Of a stretch of DNA of 64,000 nt, positions 52,722 through 62,385 are shown in pieces. Positions within the stretch are counted from its first letter, which is position 1. Every line of letters starts with the position of its first letter. The notes under the pieces are model-generated. The model made no database searches. It had not been told where the DNA came from and saw only the letters and a list, made by a program, of their open reading frames with translations. The position numbers and the translations under genes were made by a program. The stretch is from contig NZ_CP098806.1 of NCBI RefSeq assembly GCF_023822005.2, forward strand, positions 248,001 through 312,000, written 5' to 3'. The stretch is from Dyadobacter fanqingshengii (GTDB lineage Bacteria > Bacteroidota > Bacteroidia > Cytophagales > Spirosomataceae).

Positions 52722-53963
52722 ATGCATAGAAGAACATTCCTAAAATCAACAGCGCTTGGCTCAGCCGCCGTCATGACCGGTCTGCCACTTTTGAAAGCCG
52801 AGGCGGCATCAAAAATGAAGATTACCAAAATCCGCTACTACGCGGCACCCGGCTACAACAAGCCGCTCTTCAACCAGGCGCGCGGCATTGTGGAAATTGA
52901 AACCGATGGCGGCATTATCGGCATTGGCGAAGGCGGCTCCAAAGATATGATCGAGCAGTGCGCGCAAATGATGATCGGCGAAGATCCGTTCCGTATTGAG
53001 CACATTTGGCAGAATGTGTATCGTGGCATGTTCTATCCGCCAGGACGCGAAAAGCTCCACGCACTGGGCGCTTTGGAAATGGCGCTCTGGGACATAAAAG
53101 GCAAGGCTTTGAATGTGCCTGTTTACGAACTCCTGGGCGGCGCAACCCGCGACTACATTGAATGTTATGCAACTGGATTTCGCGCTTCCAAAGCCAAAAC
53201 CGAAGAAGAAAGAGCCCAGGATTGCATAGCAGCCGGGTTAAGGTCTTACCGTATTGGCCCTACTGGCGGCAATGGCGATCAGCCCTTTGATTTTTACGAT
53301 AATGTAAAAAAGACGATCGAATTCTGTAAAAGAATCGACACGGCTGTGGGCGGCGGCGGAAAATGGGCCATTGACCTGCACACGCGCTTTGATCTGACCG
53401 ACGGCTTGAAGATCTGCACCGCATTGGAAGACCTCGAACCTTACTTCATCGAAGACATTGTACGATCCGAAAATCCGGGCGTTTACAAAAATGTAAGATC
53501 CATGACTAAGGTTCCTATTGCCGTAGGCGAGCAGTTCGGCGACCGCTGGGACACCAATGAGCTCATCGAAAACAGGCTGATTGATTACACCCGTTTTACG
53601 CTTCCCAACACGGGCGGCATTGGCGAATTTAAGAAAATCGCTTCCATGTGCGAGACGCATTATGTAGGCATGATTCCGCATTTTACAGGTCCGCTATCCA
53701 CTGCTACGCTTGTTCACGTCCTGGGTTCAAGCAGTCCGATGCGCGCGATGATGGAGCTGGGCGGCGGCGAGCCGGAGCGTCCGCCTTATTTCAATGAAGA
53801 TTTTATCAATTTCAAAAACGGCAAGCTGTATCTCAATGACAGCCCTGGATTAGGCGTAAAGTTTGATCCTAAAAAGGCCACGTTTGTCATGGAAGTGAAA
53901 GAGAAAACCAAATTTCCACATCCGATCCTGAAAGCACCGGACGGCTCGATTCATAACTGGTAA
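52722..53963 (+). CDS. Tat-exported enolase-superfamily enzyme, mandelate-racemase subgroup
   Basis: A 413-residue enzyme with a canonical twin-arginine signal (HRRTFLKSTALGSAAVMTG, residues 2-20, cleavage near AEAAS). Metal ligands Asp218 (AIDLH), Glu244 (YFIED) and Glu270 (AVGEQFG) are present, as are the capping-domain segment IVEIETDGGIIGIGEGG and LGALEMALWDIKGKALNVPVYELLGG. His320 in IPHFTGP is the likely general base from the seventh strand. A KxK motif on the second strand, as in classical mandelate racemase, is not evident. Likely an acid-sugar dehydratase or epimerase; the substrate cannot be read from sequence. It lies 39 bases before the DgoD-like gene. Confidence 0.86.
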   Translation: MHRRTFLKSTALGSAAVMTGLPLLKAEAASKMKITKIRYYAAPGYNKPLFNQARGIVEIETDGGIIGIGEGGSKDMIEQCAQMMIGEDPFRIEHIWQNVYRGMFYPPGREKLHALGALEMALWDIKGKALNVPVYELLGGATRDYIECYATGFRASKAKTEEERAQDCIAAGLRSYRIGPTGGNGDQPFDFYDNVKKTIEFCKRIDTAVGGGGKWAIDLHTRFDLTDGLKICTALEDLEPYFIEDIVRSENPGVYKNVRSMTKVPIAVGEQFGDRWDTNELIENRLIDYTRFTLPNTGGIGEFKKIASMCETHYVGMIPHFTGPLSTATLVHVLGSSSPMRAMMELGGGEPERPPYFNEDFINFKNGKLYLNDSPGLGVKFDPKKATFVMEVKEKTKFPHPILKAPDGSIHNW

Positions 53964-54002
53964 TTAGTCCTAAACTAATCAAGCTCCTAAACTTGTAATC
54001 CA

Positions 54003-55244
54003 ATGAACGCAACAAAAAAAGGAATGTCACGCCGGGAAGCCATCCAGTCTGTTTTGGGGGTGGCTGCGATGGGAACAATGCTTTTGCCCAAATCATCTTA
54101 TGCTTCCACGCCAGCTCCGTTCCGGGAATATGGCAGCGTAAAGATCACCAAGCTGGAAACTTTCCTGGTGAAACCCCGCTGGATATTTCTGAAAATCCAC
54201 ACCGATGCAGGCGTGATAGGCTTGGGCGAACCGCTTCTGGAAGGACGTGCGCTGACCATTAAGACCGCCATTCAGGAAGTGGAGCCCTATTTGATTGGCA
54301 AAGACCCAAGGCAGGTTGTACACCACTGGCAGGCCATTTACCGGCACGCATTTTACCGCGGCGGCCCCATTCTAACCAGCGCACTCAGCGGAATTGACCA
54401 GGCATTATGGGACATTAAAGGCAAGCTTTTGAATGTGCCCATTTACGAGCTTTTCGGCGGGCCAACCCGCGACCGCGTACGTGTATATGGACGTGCAGCC
54501 AACGCCGAGGATATGAAAAAACGCAAAGCAGAAGGTTTCACGGTGATTAAAACAGGCGTCGCCAAGAAAAACCCGGCTAACATTGTCGAGAATCCTGCAT
54601 TCATCAAATACGCTGCCGACAATTTTGCCTCATTAAGAGAAGCAGGCGGACCGGAAATGGACATTGCTATTGATTTCCACGGAGCCGTTTCACAGCAGAC
54701 CTCCAAGGTTTTGATCAAAGAATTGGAACAATATCAACCCATGTTCATTGAAGAGCCCTGCCAGGCACAGAATGTGGATGTAATGGTCGATATCGCTCGT
54801 GGAACACATTTGCCAATTGCCACCGGAGAGCGCATTTTTACCAAATGGGGCTTTCGCGAAATTCTTGAAAAAGGTGCAGCCAGCATTGTCCAGCCCGATC
54901 TTTGTCACGCAGGCGGCATTACAGAAGGGCGCATCATTGCCGGAATGGCCGAAGCTTATTACGTGCCCATCGCCCCGCATAATCCCATGGGCCCGATCTC
55001 ACTCGCAACCGGTTTGCAGCTCGCCGCCAGTGTTCCCAATTTCCTGGTTCAGGAGCAAGTGACATTGGGGGAGGGTTATTTGAAAAATCCATTCAAACTA
55101 CAAAAAGACGGCACCGTAATGGTTCCCACCGGACCTGGATTGGGAATAGAACTCGATGAAGACCAGCTGAAAGAAAAAATCGGCCACGACTGGAAAAATC
55201 CTGAAACTTATAATGCCCTCGACGGCTCAGTAGTCGACTGGTAA
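54003..55244 (+). CDS. dgoD: Tat-exported galactonate-dehydratase-like enzyme (DgoD type)
   Basis: A 413-residue enolase-superfamily enzyme closely following D-galactonate dehydratase: metal ligands Asp224 (AIDFHG), Glu250 (FIEEP) and Glu276 (ATGERIF), His226 in the DFHG strand, and the QPDLCHAGGITEGR and IAPHNPMGPI (His326) segments. It would convert D-galactonate (or a stereoisomer) to 2-keto-3-deoxy-galactonate. The first 35 residues, MSRREAIQSVLGVAAMGTMLL..SYAS, resemble a Tat signal, although RREAI is less canonical than RRTFLK. E. coli DgoD has no such leader. Downstream dgoK and aldolase genes support the galactonate assignment. Gene name is by family, not proven substrate. Confidence 0.88.
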   Translation: MNATKKGMSRREAIQSVLGVAAMGTMLLPKSSYASTPAPFREYGSVKITKLETFLVKPRWIFLKIHTDAGVIGLGEPLLEGRALTIKTAIQEVEPYLIGKDPRQVVHHWQAIYRHAFYRGGPILTSALSGIDQALWDIKGKLLNVPIYELFGGPTRDRVRVYGRAANAEDMKKRKAEGFTVIKTGVAKKNPANIVENPAFIKYAADNFASLREAGGPEMDIAIDFHGAVSQQTSKVLIKELEQYQPMFIEEPCQAQNVDVMVDIARGTHLPIATGERIFTKWGFREILEKGAASIVQPDLCHAGGITEGRIIAGMAEAYYVPIAPHNPMGPISLATGLQLAASVPNFLVQEQVTLGEGYLKNPFKLQKDGTVMVPTGPGLGIELDEDQLKEKIGHDWKNPETYNALDGSVVDW

Positions 55245-55276
55245 ACCTAACATGCTTTATAGTGACCCAATGCAAG

Positions 55277-55290
55277 TCTGTGCACACAGA
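55277..55290 (+). promoter_or_regulatory. Inverted repeat upstream of the third susC
   Basis: TCTGTG-CA-CACAGA, perfect six-base arms, 81 bases before the susC ATG at 55371. It differs from the TTAATCGATTAA sites and may bind a different regulator, or reflect chance. Confidence 0.35.
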
Positions 55291-55370
55291 TCAGGCTTTG
55301 CTGTTTTTCAATGCATCAAAAAATTGTATTATTCAAATTTTATCTATAAACATCTATTTGCCTTTTTACT

Positions 55371-58361
55371 ATGAAAAAACTTGTAAGTTTGGTTTTGTTG
55401 CACCTCATTCTGAGCCAAAGCTATGTCTTTGCGCAGAATAGCAGGGTTACAGGTAAAGTCACCGACCAGAGCAATGTTGCTTTGCCGGGTGTAAGTATTT
55501 TGCTCAGCGGAAGCACAACGGGAACAGTGACGGACGGCGACGGAAATTATGTGATCAATGCGCCGGGAAACGGAAGTTTGGTTTTCTCTTTTATCGGTTA
55601 TCAAAGCCAGACCATCGCCATTAACAACCGCAGCGCCATCGATTTACAGCTGGTTCAGGAGTCGACGAGTTTGGGTGAACTGGTTGTGGTGGGTTACGGA
55701 ACGCAGAAAAAGACGGATGTTACCGGGGCTTTATCTGTGGTTTCAACAAGAGAATTTTCACAGCAACCCATTACGCGCCTTGACCAGGTTTTGCAAGGAC
55801 GCGCGGCGGGTGTGCAGGTAACGCAGTCCAACGGAGCGCCGGGCGGTGATTCGAGGGTACGGGTGCGGGGAGCTAATTCTGTTTTGGGAAATAATGATCC
55901 ATTATATGTGATCGATGGTTTTGTAGGGGCCAACTACAGTCTGCTCAATCCTGCTGATATTGAATCACTTCAAATCCTGAAAGATGCTGCTTCGACCTCT
56001 GTTTACGGAAGCCGGGGTGCAAACGGTGTTGTCATTATCACGACTAAAAAAGGAACAAAAGGCCTGAAAGTCAATTACGAAGGCCAGGGAAGCGTGTCGA
56101 ATGTGATCAAGACATTTGACATTTTGCCGGCAGGCGAATTTGCTGAGATTGTGAATGCAAGAGCCAGGGCAACGGGCTCTAACACACCATTCACGGAAGC
56201 ACAAATTGCAGATTTCAAACAAAATGGAGGCACCGACTGGCAGGATCTGATTTACAGAAAAGGCAGCGGAACCCAGCAGCAGGTTACAGTTTCGGGTGGA
56301 AATGAAAAAACCTCTTTCCTTATCTCCGGAAATTATGTGAAACAATCCGGAATTGTTGAAAACACGGGTTTCAAACGCTATGTTTTACGGACGAATCTGA
56401 ATACGCAGATCAATAAAAAGCTGGCATTGCGACTGAATTTGTCAGGTGCCAAATCTGCCAACCACAACACAGATGGCGGCGGTCCATTGATAGAAGCGTT
56501 GCAATGGGCGCCTACGACCCCTGCTTATGGTGAAGACGGCCAGCCCACATTTGCCGACCCGATCGGTTCTGTGTCAAGAAGTCCGCTGGATCAGCTTTAT
56601 GACAAATCCAATGACATTGACCGCATGAACATTAATGCCATTGGCGGACTGAACTGGCAGTTACCGATCAAGGGACTGAGCCTGGATTTACAATATGCGA
56701 TCAATTATTTGAACGCGCAGAACAAGAATTTTACAGGCAAAAGACTTTCTAACAATAACCCGAGTGCATCACGCTACTCCTCCGAGCAGGTTACCTTGCA
56801 AAACACCAATGCGCTGAATTACAATACGACAATCGGTAACCATTCCATCAATGCAGTGGCCGTTTTGGAAACGCAGCAATTTACCGACAGGAATTTCACA
56901 GCAACGGCCACGGGCTTACGTTTCCCGCAGCTCGGCTATGACAACATTGGTGGGAATTCAGCGGCAACAGTTGTTTCGGGTTATTCCAAATGGACATTGC
57001 TGTCATTTTTGGGACGTGTGAATTATGCTTTCAGAGACAAATATCTGGTGACCGCAGCCATCAGAAGAGATGGCTCTTCAAAATTCAGCAAGGATAACCG
57101 CAATAGCGTTTTCCCTTCAGTAGCAATTGGATGGAGACTTTCTGAGGAAGAATTTATCAAAAACCTGAATGTGTTCAGCAACCTGAAATTACGCGGAAGC
57201 TGGGGGATGACGGGCAGCCAGGCAATTAATCCTTATGCCACATTATCGCCATACAGCACCACACAGGTGGCTTTTAACAACACGGCGGTGACGGCTGGGG
57301 TGATCCAAGGAAATCAGGGAAATAAAAACTTGAAATGGGAAACCACCAAGCAAACCGATGTCGGCATTGAAATGGAGTTTCTCAATGGCCGCTTGCATGT
57401 AGAGGCAGATTATTTCCATAAAAACACAACCGATCTGCTGCTGAATGTGGCTTTACCCAACTACGCTGGCGGCGGGACACAAGTGAGAAATGTGGGTGAG
57501 GTCGAAAACAAAGGTTTTGAGTTTGCGATTGGCGGCACACCGATCGAGAGCGGGAAATTTGGCTGGGAAACCAATCTGAATTTCTCAACACTGAAAAACC
57601 AGGTGGTAAGTCTGGGTGGCTTGCCTCGTTTGGGAACGGGCACCGGCGCTGGCGGCGGGATGTCGATTACCAACGAATTTATGCTGAAACCCGGCGAACC
57701 GCTTGGCTCTTACTGGGGACTGAATTACCTGGGAACATTCAAACAAGCTGATGCCGATGCGGCTGCAAAACAAGGCCGGGTGCCGGGCGATCCGCGCTAT
57801 GAAGACGTAAATGGGGATAATGCGATTACAACGGATGACTTCCAAATAGTTGGTCGCGCATTTCCAAAACTGACGGGAGGTTGGAATAACACATTCACTT
57901 ATAGCGGATTAACATTGAATATTTTCTTCCAGGGTGCTTTTGGGTTGGATAAACTGAATTACACCAGAGCAGGCGCCATGTCCGGTTCAGGGGAAGCTCG
58001 GCAGTTCCTTTTGACAGAGATCAGGGATTACTATCGTCCTGGAAATGAGAATTCCGACATTCCTGCCTTTACCAAAACATATCAGCCATTCACACAATCC
58101 AGCCGCTTTGTAGAGAACGGAAGTTATGTAAGGTTGAAAAACGTAAGCCTTTCCTATAACGTGCCGACTTCCATTTTCAAAGACAAAGCCACGGTGCGCG
58201 TTTTTGCCAGTGCAACCAATGTGTTGACCTTCACAAAATACACGGGTCCGGACCCGGAATCCAGCAATGTGGGTTCCAACACGGACACTGCCATGGGCAT
58301 CGACCGCGGTTCTTATCCGAATGCAAAAGTGTACACCATCGGGCTTAATCTTGGATTTTAA
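55371..58361 (+). CDS. SusC/RagA TonB-linked outer-membrane transporter 3
   Basis: A 996-residue importer. Signal peptide (1-22, ending YVFAQ), carboxypeptidase-regulatory-like domain (25-100, VTGKVTDQSNVALPGVSILL, FSFIGYQSQTI), GELVVVGYGTQKKTDVTGAL region, plug with VRVRGANSVLGNNDPLYVIDG and LQILKDAASTSVYGSRGANGVV, and barrel ending KVYTIGLNLGF. The matching susD follows after 14 bases. As it lies between the dehydratase genes and the PQQ dehydrogenase, it may import a second substrate of the same pathway. Confidence 0.96.
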   Translation: MKKLVSLVLLHLILSQSYVFAQNSRVTGKVTDQSNVALPGVSILLSGSTTGTVTDGDGNYVINAPGNGSLVFSFIGYQSQTIAINNRSAIDLQLVQESTSLGELVVVGYGTQKKTDVTGALSVVSTREFSQQPITRLDQVLQGRAAGVQVTQSNGAPGGDSRVRVRGANSVLGNNDPLYVIDGFVGANYSLLNPADIESLQILKDAASTSVYGSRGANGVVIITTKKGTKGLKVNYEGQGSVSNVIKTFDILPAGEFAEIVNARARATGSNTPFTEAQIADFKQNGGTDWQDLIYRKGSGTQQQVTVSGGNEKTSFLISGNYVKQSGIVENTGFKRYVLRTNLNTQINKKLALRLNLSGAKSANHNTDGGGPLIEALQWAPTTPAYGEDGQPTFADPIGSVSRSPLDQLYDKSNDIDRMNINAIGGLNWQLPIKGLSLDLQYAINYLNAQNKNFTGKRLSNNNPSASRYSSEQVTLQNTNALNYNTTIGNHSINAVAVLETQQFTDRNFTATATGLRFPQLGYDNIGGNSAATVVSGYSKWTLLSFLGRVNYAFRDKYLVTAAIRRDGSSKFSKDNRNSVFPSVAIGWRLSEEEFIKNLNVFSNLKLRGSWGMTGSQAINPYATLSPYSTTQVAFNNTAVTAGVIQGNQGNKNLKWETTKQTDVGIEMEFLNGRLHVEADYFHKNTTDLLLNVALPNYAGGGTQVRNVGEVENKGFEFAIGGTPIESGKFGWETNLNFSTLKNQVVSLGGLPRLGTGTGAGGGMSITNEFMLKPGEPLGSYWGLNYLGTFKQADADAAAKQGRVPGDPRYEDVNGDNAITTDDFQIVGRAFPKLTGGWNNTFTYSGLTLNIFFQGAFGLDKLNYTRAGAMSGSGEARQFLLTEIRDYYRPGNENSDIPAFTKTYQPFTQSSRFVENGSYVRLKNVSLSYNVPTSIFKDKATVRVFASATNVLTFTKYTGPDPESSNVGSNTDTAMGIDRGSYPNAKVYTIGLNLGF

Positions 58362-58375
58362 TTCAGACAAAAAAA

Positions 58376-59854
58376 ATGAAAAAATATAACATACTCATAT
58401 TGGCAGCAATGCTTTTGACAGGGGCTGGCTGTGAAAATTATCTGGAAGAGGACACAACCGGTTTGCTTTACGGGGAAAATGTGCTTTCTACGCAGGACGG
58501 GCTCGAATCTGCACTGACGGGCGCTTACAAGGGGCTTGGATCGCAATGGTCTTACGGATTCATTCACCCCGGGGCACAAGCTGCCATGCTAGGCGGCGAC
58601 GATGTAACCACACACCCGGCCAGTAACAAAGCAGACTGGCGCGAGTTTGACCAGTTCAATCCTTCTACGACCAATCAGCGTTCCAATGCGGTTTATAATG
58701 GTTGCTATAAGGCCATTCAGGGCGCTAATAATGTGATTAATAATTGGGAAAAAACGGTTGGAACAAAGGCTACGATCGACATTATCGTGGGCGAAGCACA
58801 TTTTATCCGTGCATTTTCCTACTATTGGCTGGTTCGGTTTTATGGCAACATTCCGCTCATCACAGCCGGTGAGTATTCAGATGAACTGCTGACGGTCGGC
58901 AAATCGACGCCGCAGCAGGTGTATGACCTGATCATTGCCGATTTGACCGTGGCAGAAAACAATTTGCCGAATACAAAACGCGATCCGGGACGGGCTAACA
59001 AGGGCGCCGCCAAAGCATTCCTGGCTGACGTTTTTCTGACCATGGGGGGCTGGCCTTTGAAACAGACAGACAAGTATGCCCTTGCTGCCGCAAAAGCGAA
59101 GGAAGTGATTGATAACCGCGCACTTTATGGTTTCGAACTGCTGCCCACATTTGCCGCCGTTTTTGAAAATGATCCTGCCTCAGCCGGAACAAGAGAAGCT
59201 GTTTTCCAGATCAGCGGATTCGCAGCCGGAAGCGGAACTGCCAATGCGACTTATGGAAACACGACGATGCCGGGTGAGGAAGGCGGTTGGGACGATATGT
59301 TTGCCGAGCTCAACTTTTTCCGCGATTTCCCGGCCGGGCCCAGAAAAGACGCCACATTCCGAACTGAATTTGGATTGGGTACAACCAAAATCCCCTGGCA
59401 AAACAGCCTTACCAAGCATCCTTATTATCAAAAATGGTATATCAAAGGCAACATCGTGACTTCCAGCATCTCGCTTCCGTCCGTGATGATGCGTTACCCG
59501 CACGTGCTGACGATTTATGCGGAGGCAAAAGCGCGCGCAGCCGGCGGGCCGGACCAAGCAGCTTATGATGCATTGAATCAGGTTCGCTTGCGTGGACGCG
59601 CCGCGGGAACGAAGCCTTTGACAATGGGAAGCCTTACCGCTGCACAATTTGCGGATGAAGTGGTGCAGGAACGCGCCTGGGAATTTGCTTGTGAAAGGAC
59701 CCGTTGGTTTGACCTGGTCAGGTTGGAAAAAGTGGAAGAAGCCAATGCCAAAAAGAGTCCGGACGATTTGCAGCCGATCAAGCCAATCACAAAAGCCAAT
59801 TACTGGCTGCCGCTGCCATACACGGACACATCCATTAACCCGAATTTGAATTAA
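58376..59854 (+). CDS. SusD/RagB lipoprotein 3
   Basis: A 492-residue surface lipoprotein (lipobox LTGAGCENYL, Cys19) pairing with transporter 3. It contains the canonical SusD blocks: AHFIRAFSYYWLVRFYGNIPLIT (about 140-163), RANKGAAKAFLADVFLTMGGWPL, and the C-terminal LNQVRLRGRAAG ... VVQERAWEFACERTRWFDLVRL. Length is normal for the family. The PQQ dehydrogenase gene starts 26 bases after its stop. Confidence 0.96.
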   Translation: MKKYNILILAAMLLTGAGCENYLEEDTTGLLYGENVLSTQDGLESALTGAYKGLGSQWSYGFIHPGAQAAMLGGDDVTTHPASNKADWREFDQFNPSTTNQRSNAVYNGCYKAIQGANNVINNWEKTVGTKATIDIIVGEAHFIRAFSYYWLVRFYGNIPLITAGEYSDELLTVGKSTPQQVYDLIIADLTVAENNLPNTKRDPGRANKGAAKAFLADVFLTMGGWPLKQTDKYALAAAKAKEVIDNRALYGFELLPTFAAVFENDPASAGTREAVFQISGFAAGSGTANATYGNTTMPGEEGGWDDMFAELNFFRDFPAGPRKDATFRTEFGLGTTKIPWQNSLTKHPYYQKWYIKGNIVTSSISLPSVMMRYPHVLTIYAEAKARAAGGPDQAAYDALNQVRLRGRAAGTKPLTMGSLTAAQFADEVVQERAWEFACERTRWFDLVRLEKVEEANAKKSPDDLQPIKPITKANYWLPLPYTDTSINPNLN

Positions 59855-59880
59855 ACAAAGCGCTTAGCAGCGCCCAATGA

Positions 59881-62106
59881 TTGAAAAAAATGACCCGAAA
59901 CGCTATAAAATATCTGAGTGTTCTTTTGGTAATCGGTCTTTTTTGCGGAATGAAGCTTTCCAGGTTTACAAAGCCTGGAAAGTCTTCGGACCCCGTTGAA
60001 GATTGGCCGGCTTATGGTGGTAATAGTGGCGGAAGCCGCTATTCTGCGCTCACTCAGATTAATAAAGAGAATGTCAAAAACCTGCAACTTGCCTGGTCGT
60101 ATGACACGGGTGAAAACAAGGATCAGCAGCAGCGCGGCGGGGATATTCAATGCCAGCCCATTGTTATCAATGGCATCATGTACGGCACAACGCCGCGTTT
60201 AAAAGTGTTCGCCATTGAGGCAGCAACCGGCAAAGAACTCTGGAAATTCGACCCTTACGCCGACCCGAATGTGCGGCCCAGATTTCATCCGGTGCGCGGC
60301 GTGGTTTACTGGCAGGACGGCAACGACAAACGTATTTTATACACAGCTGGCTCAACATTATATGCCATTAATGCGGATAATGGGCAGTTGGTAAAGGATT
60401 TTGGTAAAAATGGCGAAGTGGATTTTCACGAAGGGCTGGGCGATAAAGAGACTTACGGTTATGATGTTAATAATTTCAACATTCGCTCTACGACGCCCGG
60501 TGTTATCTATAAAAACTTACTCATCACCGGATCATCCGTTTCCGAGGGGGGCGATGCATTACCAGGCCACATTCGCGCATTTGATGTGCGCACAGGAAAG
60601 CTTGCCTGGGTTTTCAGGACCATTCCGCTGCCGGGTGAATACGGTTATGAAACCTGGTCAAAGGATTCTTACAAAAAGCTTGGCGGCGCCAATTGCTGGG
60701 CAGGGATGGTCATCGACGAAAAACGCGGGACGGTGTTTCTGGGAACAGGGTCGCCTTCCGTGGATTTTTATGGTGGGGCAAGAAAAGGGACCAATCTTTT
60801 TGCGAACTGCGTCATCGCACTGGATGCGGCAACGGGTAAGCGCAGATGGCATTTCCAAACCGTCCACCACGACCTCTGGGACCGCGACATTCCCTGTCCA
60901 CCCAACCTCATCACTGTTAAAAGCAATGGTAAAACCGTCGAAGCTGTCGCCCAGGCAACCAAGGACGGCCTGATCTTCCTGTTCGACCGTGACACGGGCA
61001 AACCTTTATTTGATGTAAAAGAAATCCCTGCACCAACAACCAACGCATTACCGGGTGAGCAACCCTGGCCGACACAACCTGTTCCGGTCAAGCCAGCACC
61101 ATTCGCAAACCAGACATTAACAGAAGCCGACATCACGAACCGCACACCCGAAGCACACGCTTACGTGCTCGACCGTTTCACAAACAGCATAAAGGGCAAG
61201 AAAAACCAGCCACCAACATTGGACGGAAGCCTGCTTTATGGCATAGGTGGCGGGGCAGAATGGGGCGGAGCCGCCGCCGATCCGAATGGGATCATGTATG
61301 TCAATGCCAACAATATGCTATGGTGGCTTAAAATGCGCGATGCCAAGGAGAAAACAGATGGGAAAGCACTAACAAAGGGCAATGTTTTATTCAATACAAA
61401 CTGCGCCGCCTGCCACGCAACCGACGGCAAAAGCGCACCGGCAACCGCAGGAACGCAAGCGTATCCATCCTTAAAAGACATTGGAAAAAGAATGAACCGC
61501 GCGCAAATCGGTGCGATACTGGAAACCGGCCGCGGCAGAATGCCATCTTTCCAGCACATCGCCAAAGCCGATCGCGAAGAGCTGGTCAATTTCCTTTTAA
61601 ATATGGAAACAAAACCCGCAGCCAACGACATTCACGCCGTTTCGGACATTCAAAAAAACATCGCAGATTTCCCGCATGCACCGCCATATATAAACAACGG
61701 CAACGTCCAGTTCCGCGACCAGGACAATTATCCGGCCATCAAACCACCGTGGGGGACATTAAATGCCATCGACCTCAACACAGGCGAATATCTATGGAAG
61801 GTAACATTGGGAGAATATCCGGAACTGACCAAACAGGGAATCCCGCCGACAGGAACAGAAAATCACGGCGGTCCCATCGTCACGGCTGGCGGCTTACTTT
61901 TTATCGCAGCGACTTACGATGAGAAACTCAGAGCATTTGATACGAAAACCGGAAAGGTTGTGTGGGAGTACAAATTACCAGCCGGAGGTTTTGCCACACC
62001 GATCACTTATATGGTGAATGGGAAGCAGTACATTGCCATCGCAGCGGGCGGGGCGCGTTACGGGTTGAAAGCGGGTGGGACGTATGTGGCGTTTGCGCTG
62101 CCGTGA
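59881..62106 (+). CDS. PQQ-dependent aldose/polyol dehydrogenase with haem-c domain
   Basis: A 741-residue quinoprotein. An N-terminal hydrophobic segment (about 9-24) acts as signal or anchor; the eight-bladed PQQ propeller starts DWPAYGGNSGGSRYSALTQIN and has the blade motifs AIEAATGKELWKFDP, ALDAATGKRRWHFQ and AFDTKTGKVVWEYKLP. A CAACH motif (Cys508, Cys511, His512) within an inserted cytochrome-c domain (about 495-575; axial Met probably in GRGRMPSFQ) shows electron transfer to the respiratory chain. The enzyme oxidises a sugar or polyol in the periplasm, probably to the lactone. The TTG at 59881 or the ATG at 59890 may be the start. No pqq biosynthesis genes are in the window. Confidence 0.93.
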   Translation: MKKMTRNAIKYLSVLLVIGLFCGMKLSRFTKPGKSSDPVEDWPAYGGNSGGSRYSALTQINKENVKNLQLAWSYDTGENKDQQQRGGDIQCQPIVINGIMYGTTPRLKVFAIEAATGKELWKFDPYADPNVRPRFHPVRGVVYWQDGNDKRILYTAGSTLYAINADNGQLVKDFGKNGEVDFHEGLGDKETYGYDVNNFNIRSTTPGVIYKNLLITGSSVSEGGDALPGHIRAFDVRTGKLAWVFRTIPLPGEYGYETWSKDSYKKLGGANCWAGMVIDEKRGTVFLGTGSPSVDFYGGARKGTNLFANCVIALDAATGKRRWHFQTVHHDLWDRDIPCPPNLITVKSNGKTVEAVAQATKDGLIFLFDRDTGKPLFDVKEIPAPTTNALPGEQPWPTQPVPVKPAPFANQTLTEADITNRTPEAHAYVLDRFTNSIKGKKNQPPTLDGSLLYGIGGGAEWGGAAADPNGIMYVNANNMLWWLKMRDAKEKTDGKALTKGNVLFNTNCAACHATDGKSAPATAGTQAYPSLKDIGKRMNRAQIGAILETGRGRMPSFQHIAKADREELVNFLLNMETKPAANDIHAVSDIQKNIADFPHAPPYINNGNVQFRDQDNYPAIKPPWGTLNAIDLNTGEYLWKVTLGEYPELTKQGIPPTGTENHGGPIVTAGGLLFIAATYDEKLRAFDTKTGKVVWEYKLPAGGFATPITYMVNGKQYIAIAAGGARYGLKAGGTYVAFALP

Positions 62107-62132
62107 GGGGGGAGGGTGAGCTGTGGTCTCGT

Positions 62133-62331
62133 TTGTCAGCTTGAAAGGCCGGGTGGCTGCTTGCCTTTTTTGTCAGCCGGAGCGGCCTGAGTTGTTCTTT
62201 GCCTTTTCTGTCAGCCTGATCGGAGTCGAAGGCACATGCACAATGTTAATCCAAGCACACTGCATGGGGATGTTAGCCGCATCTGGGACGTGCCTTCGAC
62301 CGCCCGGCGGCCCGGTCCGCTCAGGCTGACA
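62133..62331. repeat. Dispersed palindromic repeat, copy 2
   Basis: Fills most of the 279-bp gap between the dehydrogenase and dgoK. TGTCAGCCTGA (62209-62219) pairs with TCAGGCTGACA (62321-62331), and GTCGAAGGCAC (62225-62235) with GTGCCTTCGAC (62290-62300); partial TGTCAGC copies lie at 62133 and 62171. The right half is a near match, inverted, to 11134-11161. Confidence 0.7.
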
Positions 62332-62385
62332 AGGGAATACACACTTAAATAACAACGAACTACCAACCAGTCAAAACCTAACACA

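Noticed and set aside
55245..55370. A LacI operator in front of the third susC
   Set aside because: No TTAATCGATTAA-like sequence is present in this gap; only the unrelated TCTGTG/CACAGA repeat is seen.
62107..62385. Small open frames in both strands between the PQQ dehydrogenase and dgoK
   Set aside because: The region consists of inverted and direct copies of a GC-rich repeat; the frames arise from the repeat and lack start signals or plausible composition.
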